In this document: piece by piece, positions 8,932 to 17,923 of the stretch
Numbering within the stretch: the first letter of the stretch is position 1
Layout of the letters: each line of letters opens with the position of its first letter
Source of the DNA: Paraburkholderia ginsengiterrae
GTDB taxonomy: Bacteria; Pseudomonadota; Gammaproteobacteria; Burkholderiales; Burkholderiaceae
DNA length: 50,098 bases
Reading direction: 5' to 3'
Assembly (NCBI RefSeq): GCF_001645125.1
Contig: NZ_LXKA01000341.1
Span: 1 to 50,098 of the forward strand
The notes under the pieces: generated by a model
What the model was told of the DNA's origin: nothing
Databases searched by the model: none
The model's input: the letters and a program-made list of their open reading frames with translations, nothing else
Program-made: the position numbers and the translations under genes

Positions 8932-10311
8932 TCAAACCGCCGAATCCACCTGAAGCGCGGCATCGGCATGCAAATACCGCCGGCTAATCCCCCGCCAGTA
9001 CATCAGCAAGCCAATGCCAGCAAACGCCAGACTGACTGTATTCGCGACCCAGAAGCCGCGCGCGCCGACCAGCCACGCCGGCGTCAAGCCGGTCACATTG
9101 AAGCCGAGCACATAGCCGCCGCCGAGTCCCACGCCCCACAGCGCGATCGCGTAAATGACGGTCGGCACCACCGCCACCTTGTAGGCGCGCAGCACGAACG
9201 CGGTGGTGATCTGCAGGGCGTCGAACACGTGATAGCAGGCGACGATCAACGCCAGCGGCAGCGCCGCCGCCGCCACTTGCGCATCCGGCGTATAGCCTTC
9301 GATGATGAGCGGCCGCAGCACCAGCACGATCGCGCCATAACAGCAGGCGATCGCCACGGCCATCATGATGCCGTGACGTGACAGCGTGCGCGCCGCTTCC
9401 GGACGATGCGCGCCGAGCGCCTGCGCGACCAGCGTCGACGAGGCGATGCCGATCGACAACGGCGTCATATACAGCACCGCGCCGATGTTGCCAGCGATCT
9501 GATGACCCGCGAGCGAAGTGGTGCCGAAGCGCGAGATGAAGAGCGCCATGAACGTGTACGACGTGACTTCGATCAGATACGACAGGCCCATCGGAATACC
9601 CAGGCGCAACTGTGCCGCCTGACGCCGCCAGACCGGCCAGCAGAAGTGCTCGAAGATGGCGAAGGGCTTGAACAGGTCGATGCGTGTGAGCAGCAGCATG
9701 CCGACGACCGCGAGCCCCCAGTTGATCAGGGTGCTGGCGAGTGCACAGCCAGGACCGCCGAGCGCCGGCACGCCGAATCCGCCGAAGATGAACCACGTAT
9801 TGAGCGGCATCTTGAGGAGCAGCGCGCCGACCTGCAGGAACATCACGAGTCGCGGTTTGCCGACTGCATTGGCAATCGAACTATAGATGCGGAAGGTGAG
9901 GCCGGCAGGCAGGCCAAAGGCCAGAATCCGCAGATAGGACACCGTGCGCTCATGCAGCGCGTCGGGCACCCGCGCCAGTTGCAGCAAGTGGCCCGGGAAA
10001 AACAGAATCAGGAAGCCGATCACGGTCAGCGCCAGCGCGAGCCACAAGGACTGGCGCACTTCCTCGCCGATCTCGCGGTAGCGGCGCGCGCCGTAGAGCT
10101 GCGCGGTAATCGGTTGCAGCGCGGTCAGAATGCCGGTCAGACCGATGTAGACGGAGATATAGATCGACGAGCCAAGGCCGAGCGCGGCCAGGTCGACGGC
10201 CGAATAGCGCCCGACCATGGCCGTGTCGATCACGCCGAAGGCGATGATCGCCAGCTGACCGATCAATACCGGCCAGGCGAGGCCGGCGATTTTCCGGACG
10301 TCGGTGAACAT
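8932..10311 (-). CDS. MATE-family multidrug efflux transporter (NorM-like)
   Basis: 459-residue inner-membrane antiporter that expels cationic or aromatic compounds using a Na+ or H+ gradient. About 12 hydrophobic helices are visible. The first, IAGLAWPVLIGQLAIIAFGV, is followed by the hallmark MVGRYSAVDLAALGLGSSIY, and the internal repeat continues with FRIYSSIANAVGKPRLVMFLQ, LISRFGT and AGHQIAGNIGAVLY. ATG 10311 begins MFTDVRKIAGLAW, two bases after the stop of the upstream glycosyltransferase gene; a TTG start two codons earlier would overlap that stop. The tight junction means the two are co-transcribed, with translation probably coupled. Substrate is unknown. Confidence 0.9.
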   Translation of the reverse strand: MFTDVRKIAGLAWPVLIGQLAIIAFGVIDTAMVGRYSAVDLAALGLGSSIYISVYIGLTGILTALQPITAQLYGARRYREIGEEVRQSLWLALALTVIGFLILFFPGHLLQLARVPDALHERTVSYLRILAFGLPAGLTFRIYSSIANAVGKPRLVMFLQVGALLLKMPLNTWFIFGGFGVPALGGPGCALASTLINWGLAVVGMLLLTRIDLFKPFAIFEHFCWPVWRRQAAQLRLGIPMGLSYLIEVTSYTFMALFISRFGTTSLAGHQIAGNIGAVLYMTPLSIGIASSTLVAQALGAHRPEAARTLSRHGIMMAVAIACCYGAIVLVLRPLIIEGYTPDAQVAAAALPLALIVACYHVFDALQITTAFVLRAYKVAVVPTVIYAIALWGVGLGGGYVLGFNVTGLTPAWLVGARGFWVANTVSLAFAGIGLLMYWRGISRRYLHADAALQVDSAV

Positions 10312-10313
10312 GG

Positions 10314-12071
10314 TCAATTGGACTGCTTGTACCAGCCGCGGCGTTTAACCACCGGCGGCTTCGGACGGTCGATGCGCACGTAAAGGCGGAATCGCTCGTC
10401 CCGGTCGGCCACGCGGCGGCCTTCCCACACGAGCTTCCAGGCGTAGTCGGGCATCGAGCTCGGATCGCCGTAGTCTTGCGTGTCCTGACGCAGAATCACG
10501 TCGCAGTCCTGGTCGAACGCGAAGTGCATGTCGCCGAAATACGCGAAGGTCGCGATCTGCGCGTTGCCGAGGCGCACCGGCGCAATGCAGGTGTAGTCGT
10601 CCGGCAGATGGGCCGCGATCTTTTCGGCGACGTCCTTGTAAGTCCGGCTGTAGTTGACGACCGGCAGCCACAGCGTCATCAGCAGCACCCACATCAGGGT
10701 GGTGCCGGCGCTCGAGAGCACCACGCTGCGCCACAGGACTTTCGGATGGCGTGCGAGACGCCACTGCACCAGCACGAACCAGCAGACCGTGACGGCGACC
10801 GCGCACACGAACGACAGGATCTTGAACTGCGGCGCGAACCCCGGCGCGAGACGCGCGAGGTTGCGTGCCAGCGGATGCGGGAAGCCGGTCAGGCCGGCAA
10901 CGTATACCAGCCAGACGAAGCTGCCGAGAATCGTGAAGCTCAGGAGCGCGAACCAGTCGATCGCGTTGATCGCGCCGCGCTTGAGGGTGGGCAGCGCAAA
11001 CGTGGCCAGCACCGCGAGCGGCGGCAGCAGCAGCATGTAAAGCCGGTTCGACTGATGGCTTTGCAGGATGACCAGCACCAGCAACGGCCCGATCACCGAC
11101 AGCGGAATCGCCACGTGTGGCGCGCGCCGCAGACCCGACCAGCTAAACCAGGCCCAGAGTGCCAGTGGCCAGGCCGGCCACGTGAAGAGCGGCAGGTTTT
11201 TCAGCGCGTAGGCGGCCACCGAGCCGGGCGGTCCGGCGAACGAACTCAGGCTGACGTGCAACCATTGATTCAGGTACCAGACGGCGTCGTCGGGATAGGT
11301 GGCGAGCGCGGCGACCGGCCACGCCACCGCCAGCGTGAGCGCGACCGGCAGGCCCGCCAGCAGCAGCCAGCGGCAGCGCGTCTCGCGCACGATCAGCGTC
11401 ATCGCCAGGGTGCCGAGCAGTAGCGCGCCGACCAGCACGGGGCTGCTCGCCAGGGTGACGAGTCCGATGGCGCACCCCCAGATCAACGCGCCTTGAATCG
11501 GTTTGTCGATCATGCGCACGAGACCATACACGAGCATGGCGATGCCGAAGAACTGCGCCAGCTGTGGAGTGGTTTCGTGGCCCCGTTCAGCCAGGCCGAA
11601 GCAGGCGAGCAGGATCAGCAGCGCGCCGTCGGCGAGCGTGCGGCCGTAGTCGCGCGGTTCCGGCTCGCCGCCGAAAGCGTATTTGAACGGTTGGACCTCG
11701 GCGCGGCGGCCGAGCAGGTAGGCGGCATACCAGACGAAGGCGCAGCCCGCGCAAAACAGCAGGCCAGTGAAGACGCGAGAGGCGTTGCTCGCATCGACCC
11801 ACGGCGCGAGTACGCGGATTGCGCTGGCGCCGAACCAGTAGCCGAGCGGGCCGTCTTCGGTGAGGTATTTGCCGACCAGATTCGGCAGAAGCCAGTCGTG
11901 GGCGCCGCCGTTCGCCATGGTCCACATGACGCCAAAGCCGGCCGCGTCCTCGTTCTTCCACGGATCGCGGCCGAATAGCCCGAACGACGCGTAGACGATA
12001 CAGATAGTCAGCAGCAGCCAGCGCGGTAGCGCACTGGTCGCGGAAGCAGTGAGGCGAACGGCAGGTCTCAT
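10314..12071 (-). CDS. ArnT/PMT-like membrane glycosyltransferase
   Basis: 585-residue polytopic inner-membrane protein of the GT-C type (GT39/GT83, dolichyl-mannosyltransferase or ArnT superfamily). These enzymes move a sugar from a polyprenyl-phosphate donor onto lipid A or other periplasmic acceptors. The first loop holds the acidic signature FGRDPWKNEDAAGFGVMW, then YLTEDGPLGYWFGAS; about 12 hydrophobic segments follow, ending in a soluble C-terminal region with DYTCIAPVRLGNAQ and Lys/Arg-rich end. ATG 12071 is used because the upstream 28 residues (Pro/Arg-rich) do not fit the membrane N-terminus. It is followed directly by a MATE exporter. Whether it adds 4-amino-arabinose, as ArnT does, cannot be decided from the sequence; no other arn genes are present. 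Confidence 0.82.
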   Translation of the reverse strand: MRPAVRLTASATSALPRWLLLTICIVYASFGLFGRDPWKNEDAAGFGVMWTMANGGAHDWLLPNLVGKYLTEDGPLGYWFGASAIRVLAPWVDASNASRVFTGLLFCAGCAFVWYAAYLLGRRAEVQPFKYAFGGEPEPRDYGRTLADGALLILLACFGLAERGHETTPQLAQFFGIAMLVYGLVRMIDKPIQGALIWGCAIGLVTLASSPVLVGALLLGTLAMTLIVRETRCRWLLLAGLPVALTLAVAWPVAALATYPDDAVWYLNQWLHVSLSSFAGPPGSVAAYALKNLPLFTWPAWPLALWAWFSWSGLRRAPHVAIPLSVIGPLLVLVILQSHQSNRLYMLLLPPLAVLATFALPTLKRGAINAIDWFALLSFTILGSFVWLVYVAGLTGFPHPLARNLARLAPGFAPQFKILSFVCAVAVTVCWFVLVQWRLARHPKVLWRSVVLSSAGTTLMWVLLMTLWLPVVNYSRTYKDVAEKIAAHLPDDYTCIAPVRLGNAQIATFAYFGDMHFAFDQDCDVILRQDTQDYGDPSSMPDYAWKLVWEGRRVADRDERFRLYVRIDRPKPPVVKRRGWYKQSN

Positions 12072-12295
12072 GCGGTGTGTGGATATTGGATAAGCGATGC
12101 AACCTGGGCCGGGCGGCCTGTCCGGCTGGAATGGCCAGGCAGGAGCATCCGGCATTGTAGTCGTGCCGTGCGATGCGCGTCACGGCCGGTAATGGCTTGC
12201 AACGTCGTAGATGAAGCGGTAACACTTGTCGCGAAAAGGCAGTGCGCCCGGGAGCTTATGTCTTTCCGGCGCATGACGCCAATCAGCGAGGCGAC

Positions 12296-12325
12296 AAAAA
12301 AGGGCAGCTCGCGCTGCCCTTTTTC
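12296..12325. terminator. Intrinsic terminator after rpmE2
   Basis: Stem AGGGCAGC / GCTGCCCT (12301-12308 with 12313-12320, loop TCGC), with five A before and four T after. On the minus strand it ends rpmE2 44 bases after its stop. The rest of 12072-12368 shows no gene. Confidence 0.85.
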
Positions 12326-12368
12326 ACTGCGGCTTCGTTGCGGGCACCGGCCGGCAACGAGGCGGGTA

Positions 12369-12635
12369 TTACTTCGCTGCTGCCTTGCCGGTAGCGCGCG
12401 AGCCGAACTTGTTGCGGAACTTCTCGACGCGGCCTGCCGTGTCCATGATCTTTTGCTGGCCGGTGTAGAACGGATGCGATTCCGACGACACTTCGATCTT
12501 GGCGAGCGGGTAGGTCTTGCCGTTGAATTCGGCGGTTTCACGCGTCTGGATGGTCGAGCGCGTCACAAACTTGAAGTCGTTCGACACGTCGATGAACAGA
12601 ACTTCGCGGTAATCCGGGTGAATGCCTTCTTTCAT
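12369..12635 (-). CDS. rpmE2: 50S ribosomal protein L31 type B (zinc-independent)
   Basis: 88-residue ribosomal protein of the large subunit. ATG 12635, preceded by AAAGGAAAG, gives the classic type B start [20 protein letters not shown], followed by FVTRSTIQT, the [20 protein letters not shown] block and FRNKFG. The cysteine pair that binds zinc in type A L31 is missing, so this is the form that in many bacteria replaces the zinc form under zinc limitation. No Zur box was recognised in the 275-base gap upstream (12636-12910); a plausible minus-strand -10 CATAAT lies at 12737-12742. Rho and L31 genes are often neighbours in proteobacteria; here three genes (mtfA, an MFS exporter and a merR) intervene. 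Confidence 0.95.
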   Translation of the reverse strand: MKEGIHPDYREVLFIDVSNDFKFVTRSTIQTRETAEFNGKTYPLAKIEVSSESHPFYTGQQKIMDTAGRVEKFRNKFGSRATGKAAAK

Positions 12636-12910
12636 GGTCTTTCCTTTAATCTGGCGGTAGCCAACCCGCGTGCAGCCGCTTTTGAGCGCGGACCGCATCT
12701 TGGCGCGAGCCACTTGCCTAGGGTCGAAAAACGGCGATTATGCCAGAAAATCAGTCGCTTGACGACTATTCTGCGGGCTTTTTGCTGGCGGAGCGCGGTG
12801 TTCAGGCGGTTTGCGCGTCGCCGCGCGGATTGCCGGCCGGCTGGAGGAAACCCTTGTCCAGTGGGCATTGAGCTTCAACCCACGCGTCAGTCCGGGCATT
12901 TATCCAGGCA

Positions 12911-13744
12911 TTAATCCGGCGTGAACTGCACGCCGACTCGCGCCGGATCCTGCCGGTAATAGCGCGCCAGCAGCCGGTACAGCTCCGGATACTCCGCTTC
13001 GAACTCATGCGGTTTGACGAACAGCGCCTCGCTGCAAACGGCAAAAAATTCCGATGGATGGTCCGCCGCGTAAGGGTCGATCAGCGAGTCGCGCTCGAAT
13101 CGCGCCCAGCGGCGCTCCGGCACCGCGTCGACTTTGGCGCAGAAGTGGTCGTAGGCATGGTCGAACACGTCCGCCCACGCCTGCGAATCGAGCGGCGCGT
13201 GCCAGCGGCGCATCAGCGGCGGGTGGCCGTCGGCATCGCCATTTTGCATGTCGATTTTGTGCGCGAATTCGTGAATCACGACGTTGTAGGCATCCGTGCC
13301 GTCTGTCATCTGGGCGTCTTCCCACGACAACACCACGGGCCCGCCTTCCCACGCTTCGCCGCTCGCGTCCTGTTCGACCTCGTGCACCACGCCGTCCTCG
13401 TCCTCGACGGTTTTGCGGATCACGAATTCGCCCGGATAGACGATCACCCCGACCCATCCGCGATACAGGTCGAGGCTCAGGTTCAGCACCGGGAGGCACG
13501 CCTGGGCAGCGATCGCCACGGTCATCGCATCGGTCAGCTCGAGCTCGTGTGCGGTCGAGAATTCTTTTTGCGCGATGAACAGGCTCGTAAGCTCGCGCAA
13601 GCGCACGAGATCCGCCGCTTCGAGATGGGCGAGGAACGGCAGGCCGTCGAGCGTGGCTTGCCAAAGGGCGTCGTCGATAGCGTAGTCGCGCAGCGCGCGG
13701 TCGCGGCGGCGCGTGCCCAGCCATTGAGTGAGTTTCGAAAGCAT
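12911..13744 (-). CDS. mtfA: MtfA-like zinc metallopeptidase
   Basis: 277-residue protein of peptidase family M90 (MtfA, Mlc titration factor A). In E. coli MtfA binds the glucose-phosphotransferase regulator Mlc and has aminopeptidase activity. The zinc site HEFAHKID is at residues 158-165 and the third ligand region is DHPSEFFAVCSEALF. The central strand LSLDLYRGWVGVIVYPGEF and the VLSWEDAQ block are also family features. No signal peptide; cytoplasmic. It lies 15 bases downstream of an MFS gene on the same strand and may be transcribed with it, but no functional link is apparent. No Mlc gene is in view. Confidence 0.9.
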   Translation of the reverse strand: MLSKLTQWLGTRRRDRALRDYAIDDALWQATLDGLPFLAHLEAADLVRLRELTSLFIAQKEFSTAHELELTDAMTVAIAAQACLPVLNLSLDLYRGWVGVIVYPGEFVIRKTVEDEDGVVHEVEQDASGEAWEGGPVVLSWEDAQMTDGTDAYNVVIHEFAHKIDMQNGDADGHPPLMRRWHAPLDSQAWADVFDHAYDHFCAKVDAVPERRWARFERDSLIDPYAADHPSEFFAVCSEALFVKPHEFEAEYPELYRLLARYYRQDPARVGVQFTPD

Positions 13745-13759
13745 GACCTGATGAAACCC

Positions 13760-15316
13760 CTAGTCGATCTGTTTCTGCCACGCGGCGAACACGCCGCCGC
13801 ATATCGCCACGCCGGCCAGAAAGTAGAAGCCGTCCAGCGAGGCCAGAAAGCTGGCCTGCTGCGCCACCGTCCGGCTGATTTCCACGATCGCAAGCGAATG
13901 CGCTTCAGCCGCTGAGCGGCCGGCGGCGGCAAAGCCTCGCGTCAGCGTGGCGAGCGAGTTCTGAAATAACGGATTGTACGGATTCACGAACTCCGCGAGG
14001 CGAGTTTCATGCAGCGCCTGCCGATGCTGTTCGACGATGATCACCGAAGCCGTCGCGAAGGAGATCGTGAGTTGCCGCACGATATTTTTCAGCCGGTAGC
14101 CGTGCGTGAATTCTTCGATGGCGAAGATTCTGAACGTCAGATTCGCCACCGGCAGCACGATGAACAGCAACAGCAGGCCGCGCAGCAGCAGCGGCGTGAT
14201 CAGCGCCGCTTCGCTGACGTTCGGCGGCATGCGCGTCATCCACATCGCCGCGAAGGCGGCCACCGCGAATCCCGGCACGATGACCCACTTCTTGCGCGGC
14301 AGCAGCTTCGCGTAACGCAGATAGATGAACAGCGCGCTGGCGGAAATCAGCGACGTTACGCCGACCAGCCGTCCCGTGTTTTCGACCGGATAACCGAGGC
14401 CGCCTTCGAGAAGGCGGGAGATCAGATAACTGAACGCGGTCGAGATGTAGTAATAGAACATGTACAACACGAGCCCGGACTGGAAGACCTTTTCGCGCAG
14501 CGCATGCAGGCGCACGAGCGGCGCGGGATGATGCCACTGGTGATAGACGAACCAGCCGAGCGCGACGATGCCGGCGGCGGTGAGCAGAATGAGTTCGGGC
14601 GACGTGCTGAACAACTGGAAGCGCACCTGTTGCATCACGATTTGCAGCGCGCCTTGCGCGAACGCGAAGATGAGGTACGGCCAGAAATGCGCGGAGCCGC
14701 GTTCTTCGGGCAGGCGGTTGCCGGTGTTGGGCAATGCGAGCAGCGCCAGCACGGCGAACAAAACGCCCACGGGCGCCGTGCAGGCGAACAGGGCGCGCCA
14801 GTCGAAATGCGCGACCAACTGGCCGCCGATGAGTGGCGCGAGCGCGCTGCCAAGGAGGATCAGCACCAGGAATGCGCGAGTGGCCGCCGGCCGCTGCTGC
14901 GGGGTGAAACTCATCTGGATCAGGATGCGGCACGTGCCCATCATCGGGCCGATAAAGTAGCCTTGAAAGCCGCGTGCGAAAGCGAGCTCGATCGACGATT
15001 CACACAGTGCGGCGGCCGCGGCGCCGGCGGCATAGAGCAGCATGCAGCCGGCCACATAGCGCCGGTAGCCGAAGCGCTCGACCCACCACTGCTGCTGCAG
15101 GATGCCCAGCACCGCGGCTATCGCGTAGGCGCTCGAGGCCCACACCAGTTCATCAGGTGACGCGTTGACGCCGCCGGCAATGTAGCTCGTGAAAAACGAG
15201 AAGATCGAATTGTCGAAATAGTCGAGGCCGGTGACGACGGCCAGCACCCAGGGGAAAAAATCGCCGCGCAGTTTGTCGACGCTGAACAACGGTACGCGAG
15301 GCGACGCAGCGCTCAT
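13760..15316 (-). CDS. MFS drug/solute exporter (DHA2, EmrB-like)
   Basis: 518-residue inner-membrane protein with about 14 hydrophobic helices, typical of the DHA2 proton-antiport family. TM1-2 region: FPWVLAVVTGLDYFDNSIFS; motif A-like loop ERFGYRRYV; a motif C-like stretch around LILLGSALAPLIGGQLVAHFDWR in the fifth helix area; a long last periplasmic loop (about residues 440-490) with ETRLAEFVNPYN as in EmrB-type proteins. The ATG overlaps the stop of the upstream merR gene (15313-15316, ATGA), so the two are translationally coupled and MerR probably controls the exporter. No EmrA-type membrane-fusion partner is adjacent. Substrate is unknown. Confidence 0.88.
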   Translation of the reverse strand: MSAASPRVPLFSVDKLRGDFFPWVLAVVTGLDYFDNSIFSFFTSYIAGGVNASPDELVWASSAYAIAAVLGILQQQWWVERFGYRRYVAGCMLLYAAGAAAAALCESSIELAFARGFQGYFIGPMMGTCRILIQMSFTPQQRPAATRAFLVLILLGSALAPLIGGQLVAHFDWRALFACTAPVGVLFAVLALLALPNTGNRLPEERGSAHFWPYLIFAFAQGALQIVMQQVRFQLFSTSPELILLTAAGIVALGWFVYHQWHHPAPLVRLHALREKVFQSGLVLYMFYYYISTAFSYLISRLLEGGLGYPVENTGRLVGVTSLISASALFIYLRYAKLLPRKKWVIVPGFAVAAFAAMWMTRMPPNVSEAALITPLLLRGLLLLFIVLPVANLTFRIFAIEEFTHGYRLKNIVRQLTISFATASVIIVEQHRQALHETRLAEFVNPYNPLFQNSLATLTRGFAAAGRSAAEAHSLAIVEISRTVAQQASFLASLDGFYFLAGVAICGGVFAAWQKQID

Positions 15317-15876
15317 GACGATTCGCCCGGCGTGGATTCGCCCGGCGTGGACTCGCCCGGTTTTTTGACGCGTTTCGCAGTCGGCTGGTTGCCTGCGCTG
15401 GCGCTTGCATTGGCGCGGGCGTTGCGGCGTTGCTCGAGCAGGGCCTCGGCGTTTTCGCCGGCGAGGCGCCGCTGGAGATAGTCGAGGTCAGGACTCAGTT
15501 CGGCGCGCAGTTTCTGCGCTTCCTTGAGTTCGCGGCGCATGCTTTCTATGCGGGCGTCGAGTGCTTCGACCTGTTGCGCGATGGCGTCGTGAATCTGCTG
15601 CAGCGAATCAGTCGAGTAGCGATGGCTGCCGTTGACCGATTCGAGCGGCCGCTTGAGCATTTCGGTGATGCCGTGCAGCGAGAACCCCAGCGAGCGCAAG
15701 CGCAAAATACGGCCGAAGCGGTTCAGGTCTTCCTCGTCGTAGAGCCGGTAGCGGCCTTCGCTGCGGGCGGGCGAGACAAGGCCGCGTTCCTCGTAGTACT
15801 TCAAGGTGCGCGGCGTGACGCCGAGGCGTTCGGCGGCGTCGCGCACCGTCAGCAGGGCGGGCGAGTCCTTCGACAT
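15313..15876 (-). CDS. MerR-family regulator of the adjacent MFS exporter
   Basis: 187-residue regulator. The start at ATG 15876 gives MSKDSPALLTVRDAAERLGV; AGGA lies about ten bases upstream. DNA-binding motif: TPRTLKYYEERGLVSPARSEGRYRLYDEEDLNRF. A long coiled coil runs about residues 65-140. The end is Arg/Ala-rich and then repeats PGEST three times (encoded by 15-bp direct repeats at 15320-15360). There are no cysteines in the effector region, so an organic ligand is more likely than a metal. The stop codon overlaps the MFS start. Promoter and palindromic operator are at 15905-15936. Confidence 0.88.
   Translation of the reverse strand: MSKDSPALLTVRDAAERLGVTPRTLKYYEERGLVSPARSEGRYRLYDEEDLNRFGRILRLRSLGFSLHGITEMLKRPLESVNGSHRYSTDSLQQIHDAIAQQVEALDARIESMRRELKEAQKLRAELSPDLDYLQRRLAGENAEALLEQRRNARANASASAGNQPTAKRVKKPGESTPGESTPGESS
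15320..15360. repeat. 15-bp tandem repeats in the 3' end of merR
   Basis: Two identical 15-bp units GATTCGCCCGGCGTG (15320-15334 and 15335-15349) and a third partial unit, GACTCGCCCGG (15350-15360). They encode the PGEST repeats. Multiples of three, so copy-number change would alter tail length but not frame. Confidence 0.85.
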
Positions 15877-15904
15877 AGGGGGGGAGTCCTGACGGAAAGA
15901 CTGC

Positions 15905-15936
15905 ATTATATCTAAACGTGTACGTTCACGTACATG
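15905..15936 (-). promoter_or_regulatory. Promoter and palindromic operator for merR-MFS operon
   Basis: On the minus strand a perfect TATAAT (15905-15910) lies 29 bases before the ATG. Directly upstream is an imperfect palindrome CGTGTACGT / ACGTACATG (15917-15925 and 15928-15936; one mismatch). With the MerR-type 19-bp spacer the -35 would be a poor ATGTAC (15930-15935), consistent with a promoter needing activation. Confidence 0.6.
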
Positions 15937-16017
15937 TTGGTGCGGCGGGAAAGGTGGTCAGGCGAAAACCGAGGGATGAACTTGACCTGCGCGGCGTGAG
16001 AATTGAAAAGCGGGCGA

Positions 16018-16050
16018 AAAAAAACCGCTCGTTTATAGCGAGCGGCTTTT
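16018..16050 (-). terminator. Intrinsic terminator after rho
   Basis: Stem CCGCTCG / CGAGCGG (16025-16031 with 16039-16045, 7-base loop) with seven A on the left, i.e. a T-run on the minus strand, and TTTTT on the right. It lies about 45 bases beyond the rho stop. Confidence 0.85.
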
Positions 16051-16090
16051 TCACGCGATGCGGCTGTTAAGACTGCAACGGCCCAGGGCC

Positions 16091-17359
16091 TTAGCTGCCG
16101 CCACCCCGGCGCATCATGTCGAAGAACTCGGAGTTGCTCTTCGTCTGGCGGATCTTGTCGAGCAGGAATTCCATCGACTCGACTTCGTCCATGTCGTGAA
16201 TGAACTTGCGCAGCACCCAGATTTTCTGCAGCACTTCCGGCTTGATCAGCAGTTCTTCGCGGCGCGTGCCAGACTTGTTCAGATTGATCGACGGGTAGAC
16301 GCGCTTTTCAGCAAGACGGCGCTCCAGGTGCACTTCCATGTTGCCGGTGCCCTTGAATTCTTCGTAGATCACGTCGTCCATGCGGCTGCCGGTTTCGATC
16401 AGCGCCGTGCCGATGATGGTGAGCGATCCGCCTTCTTCGATATTGCGCGCGGCGCCGAAGAAGCGTTTCGGGCGTTGCAGCGCGTTCGCGTCGACACCAC
16501 CCGTCAGCACCTTGCCCGAGGCCGGCACGACCGTGTTGTACGCACGCGCGAGACGCGTGATCGAGTCGAGCAGAATCACCACGTCGTTCTTCATTTCGAC
16601 GAGGCGCTTGGCTTTTTCGATCACCATTTCGGCGACTTGCACGTGGCGCGCCGCCGGTTCGTCGAACGTGGAGGCGATCACTTCGCCGGCCACCGAGCGC
16701 TGCATTTCCGTCACTTCTTCAGGGCGTTCGTCGATCAGCAGCACGAACAGCACGACGTCAGGATGGTTCTGCTTGATCGCGTGTGCAATGTGCTGAAGCA
16801 TCACGGTCTTGCCCGACTTCGGCGACGCCACCAGCAGGCCGCGCTGGCCTTTGCCGATCGGCGCGATCATGTCGATGATGCGGCCTGTGACGTTTTCCTC
16901 GCCGCGCATTTCGCGCTCGAGCAGCAGCACCTTGTTCGGGTGCAGCGGCGTCAGGTTTTCGAACATGATCTTGTGCTTCGAGGCTTCCGGCGGCTGGCCG
17001 TTGACCTTGTCCACCTTCACCAGCGCGAAGTAGCGTTCGCCGTCTTTCGGCGTGCGGACTTCGCCTTCGATCGTGTCGCCCGTATGCAGGTTGAAGCGGC
17101 GGATTTGCGACGGGCTGATGTAAATATCATCCGTGCTGGCGAGGTACGAGGTTTCCGGCGAACGCAGGAAGCCGAAGCCGTCCGGCAGCACTTCGAGCGT
17201 GCCGTCGCCGAAGATCGTGTCGCCCGTTTTGGCTCGTTTTTTTAGAATGGCGAACATCAATTCCTGCTTACGCAGGCGGTTCGCGCTTTCGATCTCGAGG
17301 CCATTGGCCATCTCGATCAATTCGGACACGTGCAGAGTCTTAAGCTCGGATAAATGCAT
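16091..17359 (-). CDS. rho: Transcription termination factor Rho
   Basis: Ring-shaped hexameric RNA helicase that ends transcription at C-rich unstructured sites. 422 residues, close to E. coli Rho (419). It begins [20 protein letters not shown] (N-terminal helix bundle); RNA-binding OSB/CSD fold about residues 48-125 with GFGFLRS; Walker A ASPKSGKT at 178-185; Walker [15 protein letters not shown]-loop region [17 protein letters not shown]; end [13 protein letters not shown] 17359 has no good Shine-Dalgarno: the transcript before it reads CGGGTTCTCCGT. The 237-base leader (17360-17596) carries a C-rich segment and a strong hairpin described separately. It is downstream of trxA on the same strand. 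Confidence 0.98.
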   Translation of the reverse strand: MHLSELKTLHVSELIEMANGLEIESANRLRKQELMFAILKKRAKTGDTIFGDGTLEVLPDGFGFLRSPETSYLASTDDIYISPSQIRRFNLHTGDTIEGEVRTPKDGERYFALVKVDKVNGQPPEASKHKIMFENLTPLHPNKVLLLEREMRGEENVTGRIIDMIAPIGKGQRGLLVASPKSGKTVMLQHIAHAIKQNHPDVVLFVLLIDERPEEVTEMQRSVAGEVIASTFDEPAARHVQVAEMVIEKAKRLVEMKNDVVILLDSITRLARAYNTVVPASGKVLTGGVDANALQRPKRFFGAARNIEEGGSLTIIGTALIETGSRMDDVIYEEFKGTGNMEVHLERRLAEKRVYPSINLNKSGTRREELLIKPEVLQKIWVLRKFIHDMDEVESMEFLLDKIRQTKSNSEFFDMMRRGGGS

Positions 17360-17596
17360 ACGGAGAACCCGCAGGAGAAGGTGCGACGAAATGAAATCTG
17401 GGAGGAGAGTGAGCGGAACCGCTCAAGGACTTACACGTCTTTTCGACGTTTTGCGGATTCTAGCATAGCACACGCCAATTTCCGCCAGTGCGGCGGCATG
17501 GCATCTTTCTTGTTGGGCGTGTTGCCGGTTGACAACACGCCCAACAGGGCGCGCCCGCGGGTTTCGTGAAACCCTGGCAGCGCCGGTGCGACCGCT
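17360..17596 (-). promoter_or_regulatory. rho leader with C-rich segment and 14-bp hairpin
   Basis: In the rho-sense (minus) transcript the 50 bases next to the start codon (17361-17410) hold 20 C and 8 G by count, the kind of C-over-G bias Rho binds. Further upstream lie a palindrome TGAGCGG AA CCGCTCA (17410-17425) and a perfect 14-bp stem-loop (17511-17524 with 17533-17546) with no T-run on either side. E. coli rho is autoregulated by Rho-dependent termination in its leader; the same here is inferred. Confidence 0.5.
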
Positions 17597-17923
17597 TTAC
17601 AGGTTGCCGTCGAGGAACGCGGTGAGCTGCGACTTCGACAGTGCGCCGACTTTCTGCGCGGCGACAGCGCCGTTCTTAAACAGGATCAGCGTGGGGATGC
17701 CGCGCACGCCGAACTTGACCGGGGTCGATTGATGTTCGTCGACGTTGATCTTGGCGATTTGCAGGCGATCGGCGTAATCCTTCGCGACTTCGTCGAGGAT
17801 CGGCGCGATCATCTTGCACGGACCGCACCATTCGGCCCAGAAATCGAGCAGCACGGGTTTATCGGATTTCACGACGTCCTGTTCGAACGATGCGTCGCTA
17901 ATATGCTTGATTTGTTCGCTCAT
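17597..17923 (-). CDS. trxA: Thioredoxin 1
   Basis: 108-residue cytoplasmic disulfide reductase. Active site WCGPCK at about residues 32-37 within [20 protein letters not shown]; cis-Pro loop [10 protein letters not shown]-terminal helix [12 protein letters not shown] 17923 is selected because [17 protein letters not shown] is the usual N-terminus; a 16-residue extension further upstream is not conserved in type. It precedes rho by 237 bases, the normal order in betaproteobacteria. The gap 17924-18385 upstream contains no coding region I can support. Confidence 0.97.
   Translation of the reverse strand: MSEQIKHISDASFEQDVVKSDKPVLLDFWAEWCGPCKMIAPILDEVAKDYADRLQIAKINVDEHQSTPVKFGVRGIPTLILFKNGAVAAQKVGALSKSQLTAFLDGNL

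Noticed and set aside
12636-12910. Zur-regulated promoter for rpmE2
   Set aside because: Expected from the biology of zinc-free L31, but no inverted repeat resembling a Zur box was found by eye.
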